Source: Aquibacillus saliphilus
Lineage (GTDB): Bacteria; Bacillota; Bacilli; Bacillales; Amphibacillaceae
Assembly (NCBI RefSeq): GCF_020404745.1
Contig: NZ_JAIZAP010000015.1
Span: 1-64,000, forward strand
Direction: 5' to 3'
Length of the DNA: 64,000 nucleotides
In this document: one piece after another, positions 8,348-17,177 of the stretch
How the letters are laid out: the number at the start of each line of letters is the position of its first letter
How positions within the stretch are numbered: position 1 is the first letter of the stretch
Notes under the pieces: generated by a model
Seen by the model: only the letters and a program-made list of their open reading frames with translations
Database searches by the model: none
Told to the model about the DNA's origin: nothing
Position numbers and translations under genes: made by a program

Positions 8348-10417
8348 TTATCTGGTAAATGCAGCTGCAACTCCACCATCAACAGTTACCATACATCCAG
8401 TTGTTTTTGCAGACCTTGAGGAAGCTAAGAATGCAATTGTTTCTGCAATGTCCTGTGGTAAAATATCAACATTTAGAATTGTTCTTTTACGATAATGAGC
8501 TTGCAAATCATCCGTCCCTATCCCATATGAGGCAGCTCTTGCTTGTTTCCACTCTGAATCCCATATTTTCGAACCACTAATTACCGCATCCGGAAGGACC
8601 GAATTAACGCGAATACCATGTTCTCCACCGTCAGCAGCAATTGTTCTTGCTAGATGTACTTCTGCAGCTTTAGCTGTGCTGTATGCAGCAGCATTTTTGC
8701 CAGCATAGATTGAGTTCTTCGACCCAACGAATACCATATTCCCACCAAGCTCTTGGTGTTTCATTAATTTAAACGCTTCTCTAGCAACTAAGAAATATCC
8801 AGTTACTAATACATTCATATTCAGATTCCATTTATCAAGCGTTGTTTCTTCAAATGGACTTGAACTAGCAAGCCCAGCGTTATTGACGATAATATCTAAT
8901 CCACCATAAGTTAAGACAGATTGACTGATTGCAGCTATTACCTCTTCTTCCTTCGTAACATCCATTTTCACTGCCAATGCACGGTTCTCGCCAAAACTTT
9001 CATTAAATTTCTTAGCAACATCCTGAGCACCCTCTAGGTTAATATCAGCAATAACCACATGAGCACCTGCTGATAGAAGTCGCTGACATGCTGCACTACC
9101 AATTCCACCAGCACCGCCAGTTACAAAAGCAACTTGACGTGAAAAATCTGCTTCTGGTGGAGCAAGACTTAGTTTGTATAACTCTAATGGCCAATATTCG
9201 ATTGCAAACGATTCCTGCTCATTCAATGAGACAAATTCACCTAATACAGTAGAGCCTCTCATTACTGAAACGGCGCGGTGGTAAAGTGATTCGCTCACCT
9301 TAGCAGCAGTAAAGCTCTTACCGGTATTAATCATTCCTACACCCGGAATTAGAATGACTCTTGGTGCCGCCTCAACCATCTGATCTCCATCAGACTTGTT
9401 TCTCTCAAAGTAACTAATATACTCCTCTTTAAAAGAAGTGATAGCAGTTTTGATATTGTCAATTAGACGATTAACATCATTACTACTAGGATCCCAATCA
9501 ACAAAAAGCGGTACTCGTTTTGTATGTACCAAGTGATCTGGACATGCAGCGCCAATTTGAGAAAGTACCTTCGCATCGTTACTATTTACAAACGATAACA
9601 CGTCATCACTATCATCAAAGGTAACTAACATTTTTTTAGTAGAATCACTTACTTGGCCACGGACGACTGGTAAGACCTGAGTCAGAATTTCTCTTCTTTC
9701 TTGTTCCTCCAATGAATCATGTTTAGATCCACCAAATAATCTTTCATTTTTCGCTCTTTTTTCTATATAGTCTTCAGCTTCTTGAATAATAGAAATAGTT
9801 TTATGATAACTCTCTTCTGATGTTTCTCCCCATGTAACCAAACCATGCTTCTCCATGATGACTAGCTCGGGATTCGGATGATTTTGTACTCCCTCTGCTA
9901 TCATTTTGGATAGCTTGAATCCTGGACGAATATACGGTACCCAAACGAAGCGGTCACCATAAATTTCTTCTGCAATTTGTTTACCGTTGTCTGCACAGGC
10001 AATACTAATAATTGCGTCTGGATGTGTATGATCGACATGCTTAAAAGGTAAAAATGCATGTAGAAGCGTTTCAATCGAAGAACGAGGATGCTTTGAATCA
10101 ATCATACAATGCGCTAGATAATTCACCATATCTTCATCTGACATATCATCTTTTTCCATTAATGGTTTAATGTCTTCCATTTTTAACCCAGTGAAATTCT
10201 TGCCTTTCATGGTAGCCAAATCTGATCCACTACCCTTTACCCACATAACCTCTATTTCCTTACCTCGAAAGTCTGTTTCCATTGATTTTGTGGAAGTATT
10301 CCCACCACCCCAGTTTGCTACAGAACGATCTGACCCTAATAAATTGGATCGATAAACCAATTCCTCTAAACCGCTTTCAAATTTCGTTTGATTATTACCC
10401 CATTTATTTTGAACCAA
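8348..10417 (-). CDS. rhaEW: Bifunctional rhamnulose-1-phosphate aldolase/lactaldehyde dehydrogenase
   Basis: Cleaves L-rhamnulose-1-phosphate to DHAP and L-lactaldehyde, then converts the aldehyde. Residues ~1-420 are a class-II aldolase domain with a zinc-binding HTHPDAI and a later HGLVTWGE. Residues ~425-689 are a short-chain dehydrogenase with TGGAGGIGSAA (NAD binding) and a YSTAK active site. The 689-aa length equals B. subtilis YuxG. It starts at TTG with GGGGAG about 9 nt upstream. TGTTTGTTTT repeats lie in its promoter region. A separate aldolase, RhaD, is encoded next to it, so the cleavage step is doubled. Confidence 0.92.
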   Translation of the reverse strand: MVQNKWGNNQTKFESGLEELVYRSNLLGSDRSVANWGGGNTSTKSMETDFRGKEIEVMWVKGSGSDLATMKGKNFTGLKMEDIKPLMEKDDMSDEDMVNYLAHCMIDSKHPRSSIETLLHAFLPFKHVDHTHPDAIISIACADNGKQIAEEIYGDRFVWVPYIRPGFKLSKMIAEGVQNHPNPELVIMEKHGLVTWGETSEESYHKTISIIQEAEDYIEKRAKNERLFGGSKHDSLEEQERREILTQVLPVVRGQVSDSTKKMLVTFDDSDDVLSFVNSNDAKVLSQIGAACPDHLVHTKRVPLFVDWDPSSNDVNRLIDNIKTAITSFKEEYISYFERNKSDGDQMVEAAPRVILIPGVGMINTGKSFTAAKVSESLYHRAVSVMRGSTVLGEFVSLNEQESFAIEYWPLELYKLSLAPPEADFSRQVAFVTGGAGGIGSAACQRLLSAGAHVVIADINLEGAQDVAKKFNESFGENRALAVKMDVTKEEEVIAAISQSVLTYGGLDIIVNNAGLASSSPFEETTLDKWNLNMNVLVTGYFLVAREAFKLMKHQELGGNMVFVGSKNSIYAGKNAAAYSTAKAAEVHLARTIAADGGEHGIRVNSVLPDAVISGSKIWDSEWKQARAASYGIGTDDLQAHYRKRTILNVDILPQDIAETIAFLASSRSAKTTGCMVTVDGGVAAAFTR

Positions 10418-10461
10418 TACAATTCACTCCCCTTTTGTTATTAAATAAAGAATAACATATC

Positions 10462-10521
10462 TTTGTTTGTTTTTGAATAGTTATTTTTAAGTTTGATTAT
10501 TAAATAAAAGGTGTTTGTTTT
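10462..10521. promoter_or_regulatory. TGTTTGTTTT direct repeats upstream of rhaEW (candidate operator)
   Basis: TTTGTTTGTTTTT starts near 10463 and GTGTTTGTTTT lies at 10511-10521, in the rhaEW promoter region. The GTGTTTGTTTT word recurs at 11674-11684 upstream of rhaD. Repeats of this kind suit DeoR-family proteins; binding by the local regulator is inference. Confidence 0.45.
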
Positions 10522-10654
10522 CATTTGGTAGTTTATCTGTTTTTAAAAGAGCGGAACAAAAGCGAAGGGCGCCTTGTTACGCGCTGGAGTTGGACGTGGC
10601 TAACTTAGTAATTAATTATTCACAGAGCAATCCATTTTATAATTTCCTAGACCG

Positions 10655-10692
10655 TAAGAAAAGAGATAATCGCCTACATACCGATTATCTCT
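10655..10692 (-). terminator. Terminator of rhaD
   Basis: A perfect 11-bp stem, AGAGATAATCG (10662-10672) with CGATTATCTCT (10682-10692), is followed on the minus strand by TTTTCTTACG. It lies 13 bp past the rhaD stop. Confidence 0.8.
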
Positions 10693-10704
10693 TTGACTAT
10701 CGTA

Positions 10705-11547
10705 TTAAAGGAATTCACTATTTGGTTCTACACCGAAAACCTGAGCTAACTCGATTAATTCTTGATCCGTAATTGCTTGTTTCATTCCACCTTGATGGGA
10801 GTTTACGAGCATATAAATCTGAGCTGCCTTTTCGGCTGTTTCAATCAAACCAAATGCCTCATCAATTGATTGACCTGCTCCGAAAATTCCATGGTGTGGC
10901 CAGATTACTAGTCGGTAATCGGTCATTTTTTTAGCAGTTTCTTTGCCGATTTCATCTGTACCTGGTACCATCCATGGTAAAATAGCAACCCCTTCAGGAA
11001 ATACCACAATGCATTCTGTACACATTGTCCAAAGTGTCTTTGAAAAGTTTTTTTCATTTAACTGATGAGTGAAGGTCATTGCAATAATGTTTGTAGCATG
11101 ATTATGCATAATCACCCTGTGATTTGGATCCTTATCTAAGCGAGTAATATGGCTTCTAAAATGTGCGGAAAGCTCACTAGTTGGCACCCCGTCGCCTTCT
11201 AATCCCCATAGAAGATCAGCGCTATTTCCATCGTCATTTACTTTAATAATGGCAAGACAGTCAGCGGGATTAGAGCGCACATTCTTAAAGTATTTACCTG
11301 ATCCGGTTACGATGAAAAACATATTTGCAAGTTCAACAACCGGAAAGTCTAGCGGGATTGTACGTAACACCTGATTGGTATCGATATATGGACTAACTTC
11401 CTCTTCCTTAAGAAGGTAACTAATGTTGCCACCATTCCGTTCATCCCACCCAAAACGCCACATATTGTATGTTGTTTCCATCATTTCCTTAACAAATGGA
11501 GCATCTAAAAGTAAACGTTCATTTTGTACCTCTTCAAATTTTTTCAT
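10705..11547 (-). CDS. rhaD: Rhamnulose-1-phosphate aldolase (class II)
   Basis: Cleaves L-rhamnulose-1-phosphate to DHAP and L-lactaldehyde in the cytoplasm, with zinc. The 280-aa protein fits the E. coli-type RhaD length and shows NGGNIS near the N-terminus, the metal-binding HNHATN (~148-153), and a second WPHHGIFG (~215-222). The ATG is preceded by GGAAG. It has its own promoter region with a TTGTTTGTGTT inverted repeat and its own terminator, so it is a separate transcript from rhaEW. Having both RhaD and the RhaE domain in one locus is unusual. Confidence 0.92.
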   Translation of the reverse strand: MKKFEEVQNERLLLDAPFVKEMMETTYNMWRFGWDERNGGNISYLLKEEEVSPYIDTNQVLRTIPLDFPVVELANMFFIVTGSGKYFKNVRSNPADCLAIIKVNDDGNSADLLWGLEGDGVPTSELSAHFRSHITRLDKDPNHRVIMHNHATNIIAMTFTHQLNEKNFSKTLWTMCTECIVVFPEGVAILPWMVPGTDEIGKETAKKMTDYRLVIWPHHGIFGAGQSIDEAFGLIETAEKAAQIYMLVNSHQGGMKQAITDQELIELAQVFGVEPNSEFL

Positions 11548-11645
11548 TACTATCTTCCTTTCATTTTACAAGTTATCTCCAAACCGAAAGATTGTGAAGT
11601 ACTGAATTATCTATTTTCATTTTATCCTCTTACAACGAAAAAATC

Positions 11646-11687
11646 AACACAAACAAACAATTAATTTTTGTTTGTGTTTGTTTTGTG
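11646..11687. promoter_or_regulatory. Inverted repeat upstream of rhaD (candidate operator)
   Basis: AACACAAACAA (11646-11656) and TTGTTTGTGTT (11668-11678) form a perfect 11-bp inverted repeat with an 11-bp spacer. A further GTGTTTGTTTT follows at 11674-11684. It sits about 100-140 bp upstream of the rhaD start and shares its core with the repeats upstream of rhaEW. Confidence 0.55.
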
Positions 11688-11742
11688 AAATTTTAGATAA
11701 TGTTAATGTTGATTCACGATCCTATTATCTTATCTCGCATAC

Positions 11743-11778
11743 AAAAAGAGTCTAGTGATTTTCAAGATCAATAGACTC
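11743..11778 (-). terminator. Terminator of rhaBA
   Basis: A 12-bp stem with one mismatch (11748-11759 with 11767-11778) is followed on the minus strand by TTTTTG. It lies 13 bp past the rhaA stop. Confidence 0.8.
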
Positions 11779-11790
11779 TCATCGTATATT

Positions 11791-13044
11791 TTATCTTTTT
11801 GATAAAACTTCTTTTTCATAACTTTGTATATCTTCTAACCAGGTTTCTTTTACGGGCACTCCCATTTCCTCACAATAGTAATCCCATATAGCTCCAAATG
11901 GATACGTTTTAAACTCTTCCATTAGTGCTAATCTTTCTGTGAAATTACCCTCTTCTTGTAACTGTTTTAAATAATCATTAGGTACAAGCATTGCATACAA
12001 CAGCGCTTTGATCATATTCCTTGTTCCAATCGTCCAAGCGGCTACACGATTTATACTAGCATCAAAAAAATCAAGACCAATCATTACTTGATCTAGCGCA
12101 TCATTACGAACGATTTCTAAACCGATTTCGCGTAACTCGTCATCAAGAAGCACAACATGATCACTGTCCCACCGTACTGGTCGTGATACATGTAAAGCAA
12201 GCTTGTCATTATAAAGAAGCATAGCAGATATTTTATTAGACACTACTTCAGTTGGATGGTAGTGACCGGTATCTAGCAAACATAATTTATTGTTTTTCAA
12301 TGCATAGCCCATATAAAACTCATGAGAGCCGACAACATAAGCCTCTGAGCCAATCCCAAATAATTTGCTTTCGACTGCATCAAGATTATATTTTTCATCA
12401 ATGTTAACTTGAAAAATCTCATCTAGTGAATCCTTCAACCTTTTTCTCGGAGTCAACCGGTCACTAGGAATATCTTTGTAGCCATCTGGAATCCAAATAT
12501 TCGTTAGTGCAGGCGTTCCTAATTCTTTTCCAAAATATTCTCCAATTTTACGACTTGCCACACAATGTCTTATCCAGAAATCTCTAATTTCTTTATCGGG
12601 ATGTGCTAAGGTTAAACCATCATCTGTTTTTGGATGAGAAAACAATGTTGGATTAAAATCTAACCCTAACCCATTTTCCTTTGCCCAGTTGACCCAATTT
12701 TCAAAATGCTTCGGTTTTAATTGGTCTCTATCTACCACTTCTCCATTTGTTTCAGCATAGATAGCGTGTAAGTTAACACGGTGTTTTCCAGGGATAAGTG
12801 AAAGTGCTTTTTCAAGATCCCCTCTTAACTCTTCAGGTGTAGTAGCTTTTCCAGGATAGTTACCTGTAACGTCAATTCCACCAGATAACTCTTGCTGATT
12901 GGTCTCAAAACCACCAATATCATCACCTTGCCAACAATGGATTGAAATAGGTACGTTTTTTAACTGTTTTAGTACCTCGTCAACATCTACTCCCCACTTT
13001 TGATAGTCCTTTTTTGCTCTTTGGTAATTTTCTTTAACAGACAT
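11791..13044 (-). CDS. rhaA: L-rhamnose isomerase
   Basis: Converts L-rhamnose to L-rhamnulose, the first committed step of the pathway; a metal-dependent TIM-barrel enzyme of the cytoplasm. The 417-aa protein is of normal length and shows the family patterns [32 protein letters not shown] and [11 protein letters not shown]. The start is the ATG at 13044, 7 nt after AGGAGG; an ATG two codons earlier touches the ribosome binding site. It follows rhaB by 17 bp in the same operon and ends at a terminator. Confidence 0.95.
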   Translation of the reverse strand: MSVKENYQRAKKDYQKWGVDVDEVLKQLKNVPISIHCWQGDDIGGFETNQQELSGGIDVTGNYPGKATTPEELRGDLEKALSLIPGKHRVNLHAIYAETNGEVVDRDQLKPKHFENWVNWAKENGLGLDFNPTLFSHPKTDDGLTLAHPDKEIRDFWIRHCVASRKIGEYFGKELGTPALTNIWIPDGYKDIPSDRLTPRKRLKDSLDEIFQVNIDEKYNLDAVESKLFGIGSEAYVVGSHEFYMGYALKNNKLCLLDTGHYHPTEVVSNKISAMLLYNDKLALHVSRPVRWDSDHVVLLDDELREIGLEIVRNDALDQVMIGLDFFDASINRVAAWTIGTRNMIKALLYAMLVPNDYLKQLQEEGNFTERLALMEEFKTYPFGAIWDYYCEEMGVPVKETWLEDIQSYEKEVLSKR

Positions 13045-13061
13045 AATCATTCCTCCTATTT

Positions 13062-14465
13062 TTACTGATTAATAAATTGTTTAATTTCAAAAGAGTGCTT
13101 AATAATCTTTCTCGCATCACTAACATTGTCTATTTCACCTAGTCCTATTAATTGTGAAACAATATTACCAATTGCTGTTGCTTCCACAGGCCCTGCTAGT
13201 ACTTCTTTTTTAGTTGTATCTGCAATCAGCTGGTTAAGCATCTCATTTTGGCTTCCTCCACCGATAACGTTTATTGTTTTAAACTCTTTTTCATAGATCT
13301 CTTCAATTTGATCAATCGCTGTTTGATAGCTCACTGCTAAACTATCAAACACACACTTTGCCACTTCACCTGGTGTAGAAGGAATGGGCTGTCCTGTCTC
13401 TCTGCAATACTCCCTGATTTCTTCAATCATATTATCAGGCATTAAGAAACGGTCATCGTCCACATTTACCTTTGATTGAAAAGCAAGTGACTGATTTGCT
13501 AGTTTGACAAAATCAGAAAAGCTATATTGGTCATCATAATTCCTTTTTACTTCCTGAATCATCCACAGACCCATAATGTTTTTCAGGAAACGATAGTGAT
13601 AATCTAATCCACCTTCATTAGTAAAATTATAATCCAATGCCTTGCTGATACAGATTGGAAACTTATTTTCAACACCAATTAGTGACCAGGTTCCAGAGCT
13701 AATGTAAATCGTATCGTCTACTTCTGGTACCGAAATCACCGCAGAACCGGTATCATGTGTTGCTGGTAACAACACCCGCATGTCAAATCCAAACTCAGCT
13801 ACTAGCTCCTCCTTCAGATTTCCTAAATCAGTTTTAGGAGGTTTAATCTCCTGAAACATTTCTTTATTTATACCTAATTGATCTAATAGCTGATAATCCC
13901 ATTTCTTTGTAAATGCATTAACTAATTGTGTTGAAGTTGCATTTGTGTATTCATTAGCCTTTTTTCCAGTCAATAAATAATTAAAATAATCTGGTATCAT
14001 TAAAAACGTTTTAGCCTTCTTTAGTATTTCGGGATTTGTTTTTTTAATAGAATATAGTTGGTAGATCGTATTGAATTTTAAAAATTGAATCCCCGTTTCC
14101 AAATACAATTTTTCTTTGCTAATGATTTCAAAGACCTCATCCATTATTCCGTCAGTCCTTGAATCGCGGTAGGCAACCGCTTCAGTAAGAAGTTGATCAT
14201 TTTCATCCAATAATACAAAATCAACTGCCCATGTATCTATTCCAATGCTTTCAGGCTGTAATCCTTTTTCTAAGCATTGTCCTATACCAGTCTTTATTTC
14301 ATTAAATAGTAACTGTATATCCCAGCAATAATGATTGTTTTGTTTTATCATCTTGTTTTCAAATCGATAAACCTCATCAAGCTTCAATTGGTTATCTTCT
14401 ATAAATCCTGCCATTACCCTTCCACTAGAAGCACCGATATCAACAGCCAAACTACATTTGGTCAT
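13062..14465 (-). CDS. rhaB: Rhamnulokinase
   Basis: Phosphorylates L-rhamnulose to L-rhamnulose-1-phosphate with ATP. It is a FGGY-type sugar kinase of 467 aa with the N-terminal phosphate loop [13 protein letters not shown], the substrate-side [12 protein letters not shown] and the C-terminal nucleotide-binding [10 protein letters not shown]. The start is the ATG at 14465 (AGGGG 8 nt upstream); a GTG three codons earlier is too close to that site. It is the first gene of rhaBA and has a cre box just upstream of its start. Confidence 0.94.
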   Translation of the reverse strand: MTKCSLAVDIGASSGRVMAGFIEDNQLKLDEVYRFENKMIKQNNHYCWDIQLLFNEIKTGIGQCLEKGLQPESIGIDTWAVDFVLLDENDQLLTEAVAYRDSRTDGIMDEVFEIISKEKLYLETGIQFLKFNTIYQLYSIKKTNPEILKKAKTFLMIPDYFNYLLTGKKANEYTNATSTQLVNAFTKKWDYQLLDQLGINKEMFQEIKPPKTDLGNLKEELVAEFGFDMRVLLPATHDTGSAVISVPEVDDTIYISSGTWSLIGVENKFPICISKALDYNFTNEGGLDYHYRFLKNIMGLWMIQEVKRNYDDQYSFSDFVKLANQSLAFQSKVNVDDDRFLMPDNMIEEIREYCRETGQPIPSTPGEVAKCVFDSLAVSYQTAIDQIEEIYEKEFKTINVIGGGSQNEMLNQLIADTTKKEVLAGPVEATAIGNIVSQLIGLGEIDNVSDARKIIKHSFEIKQFINQ

Positions 14466-14480
14466 CCCTTTCACCCCTTA

Positions 14481-14496
14481 TTGAAAGCGCTTTATA
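14481..14496. promoter_or_regulatory. cre (CcpA site) at the rhaBA promoter
   Basis: TTGAAAGCGCTTTATA closely fits the catabolite-responsive element. It lies 15-30 bp upstream of the rhaB start, downstream of a TATATT-like -10, a position that normally gives repression by CcpA when glucose is present. Confidence 0.75.
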
Positions 14497-14610
14497 AATA
14501 TAATACTAACGGAAAAATCGGATTGATAAAATAACGTGGTTTATCTTTTTTATTGTCCTTATTTGCAACAAGCGTAAGACATTATACAAATGACATTTAA
14601 ATTTCACATT

Positions 14611-14648
14611 AAAAAAATAACAGCTTAATCACTGATGGATAAGCTGTT
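14611..14648 (-). terminator. Terminator of the AraC-family gene
   Basis: AACAGCTTA (14619-14627) pairs with TAAGCTGTT (14640-14648); ATTTTTTT follows on the minus strand. The stem includes the last codons of the araC-like gene. Confidence 0.78.
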
Positions 14649-15606
14649 CTCTATATTTCTTTGGGGTGACCCCATATTTACTTTTGAAAATACGATAAAA
14701 ATAACTTATATTATCGTAGCCGACTTGTTCCACAATTGTAGTTATCGTCACATCCGGATTTCTTAGCAACTCTTTTGCTTCCCTTAAACGTTTTTCCTGT
14801 AATAATTCCTTAAAAGTACGGCTGGTGACTTTTTTTATATTTTTACTTAACCGATAATGTGGCTGATTTAAGTTACTTGCTAGCTCATACAATGATGCAT
14901 CCTTAAAATGTTCATCTATATATTTTAACGACTCGATAATTAGTTCGTGTTCCATTAAACGATCATTTTGCTTAGCAATTTTATCCGAGTGCTTAATCAA
15001 TTCAATCATTAACAAACCCATATACAATTTAATAGTTGATTCAGACAAAACGGAAGGTTCCATAATTTCTAAGATTATCTTATGGACTAATTCTTGAATG
15101 GATTCTACCTCAGATACGGCGAAATATAAAAATTGGCCGTTATTGGTATGATTAAACAAACTGTTAATTAAGAAATCACCAATATCATTTTCTACATTAT
15201 CCGCTGCTAAGTAAGAAAATATATACTCAAAGAATTGTGGCTGAATAATAAAATTAATGACAATATCCTCACGATCACAAGCCTTAATTTCATGTTCGAT
15301 ATATTGATTTAACAGTAACAATTCACCTTTTCTTAACACGATGTCTTCATTACCTACTTTTTGATTTAATTGCCCGTTATAGACATAATTAATTTCAATG
15401 TAGTTATGCTTATGACGAGGAAAATCAACAAATCTTGTATGTTTTCGAACCATTATTGATGATTTATTATCTAAAAACTTTTCACTTTCAATTATGAAAC
15501 CTGACTGGTCGGTATAAATATCCTTTTTCACTTGACTGTCCCTTTGTAAAATAGCCTTTTCTTCATCTGTTTCAACTAATAACTTCTGAAATAAACGGGA
15601 AGACAA
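14629..15606 (-). CDS. AraC-family transcriptional regulator
   Basis: A 325-aa regulator with an N-terminal cupin-like sensor (FVDFPRHKHNYIEINYVYNG, ~55-75) and a C-terminal double helix-turn-helix ending in VGYDNISYFYRIFKSKYG, the AraC signature. The start is a TTG at 15606 placed 7 nt after AGGAGG; the frame runs 30 codons further upstream but has no ribosome binding site there. It lies between the uronate genes and rhaBA, with terminators on both sides, so it is its own transcript. It may respond to rhamnose or a uronate and activate rhaBA or the uxa operon; the target is not visible. Confidence 0.88.
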   Translation of the reverse strand: MSSRLFQKLLVETDEEKAILQRDSQVKKDIYTDQSGFIIESEKFLDNKSSIMVRKHTRFVDFPRHKHNYIEINYVYNGQLNQKVGNEDIVLRKGELLLLNQYIEHEIKACDREDIVINFIIQPQFFEYIFSYLAADNVENDIGDFLINSLFNHTNNGQFLYFAVSEVESIQELVHKIILEIMEPSVLSESTIKLYMGLLMIELIKHSDKIAKQNDRLMEHELIIESLKYIDEHFKDASLYELASNLNQPHYRLSKNIKKVTSRTFKELLQEKRLREAKELLRNPDVTITTIVEQVGYDNISYFYRIFKSKYGVTPKKYREQLIHQ

Positions 15607-15680
15607 AAGCTCCCCTCCTTTTGCTATCTTTTTATTTAGTATAACATGACTGAGTTTAAGCGTTGTCATATTAGTAATAG

Positions 15681-15718
15681 AAAAAAATAAACACAACTAA
15701 TCCGTTAAATTAGTTGTG
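15681..15718 (-). terminator. Terminator after uxaC
   Basis: CACAACTAAT (15692-15701) pairs with ATTAGTTGTG (15709-15718), followed on the minus strand by TTTATTTTTTT. It ends the long uronate/oligosaccharide operon. Confidence 0.85.
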
Positions 15719-15750
15719 CTCGTCTAGTAGTCTATCAATCACTATTACTT

Positions 15751-17154
15751 TTAATCAAATTGGAAATATTTCTTCGCATTATAGTAGGATATTCCTTCAA
15801 CTATTTTCCCTAAAGTATCGATATCCTCTGGAACTTCTCCACTTTCAACCCATTTTGCGATAAGTGAGCATACTAATCTCCTAAAGTATTCATGTCGTGG
15901 ATACGATAAGAAACTTCTTGAATCCGTCAGCATACCAATAAAACGACTAAATACTCCGATGCTTGCTAGTGTTTGCATCTGGTCGAGCATTCCTTGTTTT
16001 GTATCGTTAAACCACCATGCCGTTCCAAGTTGAACTTTCCCAGGAATTCCTCCTCCTTGAAAACTACCAATCACAGAAGCAATTGTGTTATTATCTTTCG
16101 GATTTAATGAATATAAAATAGTTCTAGGGAGCGCATCTTCCTTTTCGAGTGAATCTAATAGACTCACTAAAGGCTTAGCAATTACCTCATCATTCATCGC
16201 ATCGTATCCCGTGTCAGGACCTAATTTTTTATACATTCTGGAATTATTATTACGAAAAGCATTGATGTGAAACTGCATAGCCCAATCAAATTTAGCATAA
16301 AGCTTACCTAAAAATGTTAATGTGTAGGATTTAAATTTTTTCTCATCGATTTCAGATACTTCATTTCCATTTAAAGCACGTTGAAACAACTCTTCTACTT
16401 CCTGTTTGGTAGCGTCCGCATACATCATTGTATCAATTGCATGGTCCGACAACCTGCCACCGATAGAATGGAAAAATTCAACTCTTGATTCTAATGCATT
16501 TAAAAAGTCATCATAGGTTCCAATCGTAGTTTCAGAGACTGTTTCTAATGATTTTAACCAATCCAAAAATCCATCACGATTAATTTCTAATCCCTTGTCA
16601 GGACGAAAGCTCGGAAGAACGTTGACCGCAAAGTCTGTATCTTTTTGTAACTGAACATGATAGCTTAGATTATCTACTGGGTCATCTGTCGTGCAGATTA
16701 CTTCAACATTTGAGCTCTCAATCAAACTACGAGCACCAAACTTCCCACTCGTTAACTTTTCGTTAACTAACTCCCAAATTTTTGGTGCCGACTTCTCATT
16801 AAGAATATCGTATATATCAAAAAAACGTTGTAGTTCTAGATGAGTCCAGTTATACAACGGATTACCAATAAGCATTGGTACTGTTTTTGCCCAGGCTAAA
16901 AATTTGTCGTAGTCACTTGCTTCGCCTGTAATATATTCTTCTTCGATTCCATTTGCACGCATTGCACGCCATTTATAATGGTCGCCATTTAACCAGATTT
17001 CAGTGATGTTTTTAAACGTCTTATTTTCAAAAATCTCTTTCGGACTCAAATGGCAATGATAGTCGATGATTGGTAAATCCTTCGCATAATTCAGATAGAG
17101 TTTCTTAGCAAGTTCAGTTTCCAATAAAAAGTTTTCATCCATAAATTTACTCAT
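15751..17154 (-). CDS. uxaC: Glucuronate (uronate) isomerase
   Basis: Isomerises D-glucuronate to D-fructuronate and D-galacturonate to D-tagaturonate; a metal-dependent amidohydrolase-fold enzyme. The 467-aa protein has the early DYHCHLSPKEI metal-binding stretch, WLNGDHYKWRAMRANG and CTTDDP, all family hallmarks. AGAGAGGAAG precedes the ATG. It lies 23 bp after uxaE and is the last gene of the operon. No downstream uronate gene (uxuA, uxuB, kdgK, kdgA) is in this window, so the pathway must finish elsewhere. Confidence 0.94.
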   Translation of the reverse strand: MSKFMDENFLLETELAKKLYLNYAKDLPIIDYHCHLSPKEIFENKTFKNITEIWLNGDHYKWRAMRANGIEEEYITGEASDYDKFLAWAKTVPMLIGNPLYNWTHLELQRFFDIYDILNEKSAPKIWELVNEKLTSGKFGARSLIESSNVEVICTTDDPVDNLSYHVQLQKDTDFAVNVLPSFRPDKGLEINRDGFLDWLKSLETVSETTIGTYDDFLNALESRVEFFHSIGGRLSDHAIDTMMYADATKQEVEELFQRALNGNEVSEIDEKKFKSYTLTFLGKLYAKFDWAMQFHINAFRNNNSRMYKKLGPDTGYDAMNDEVIAKPLVSLLDSLEKEDALPRTILYSLNPKDNNTIASVIGSFQGGGIPGKVQLGTAWWFNDTKQGMLDQMQTLASIGVFSRFIGMLTDSRSFLSYPRHEYFRRLVCSLIAKWVESGEVPEDIDTLGKIVEGISYYNAKKYFQFD

Positions 17155-17177
17155 TCTACACTTCCTCTCTTTATTAC

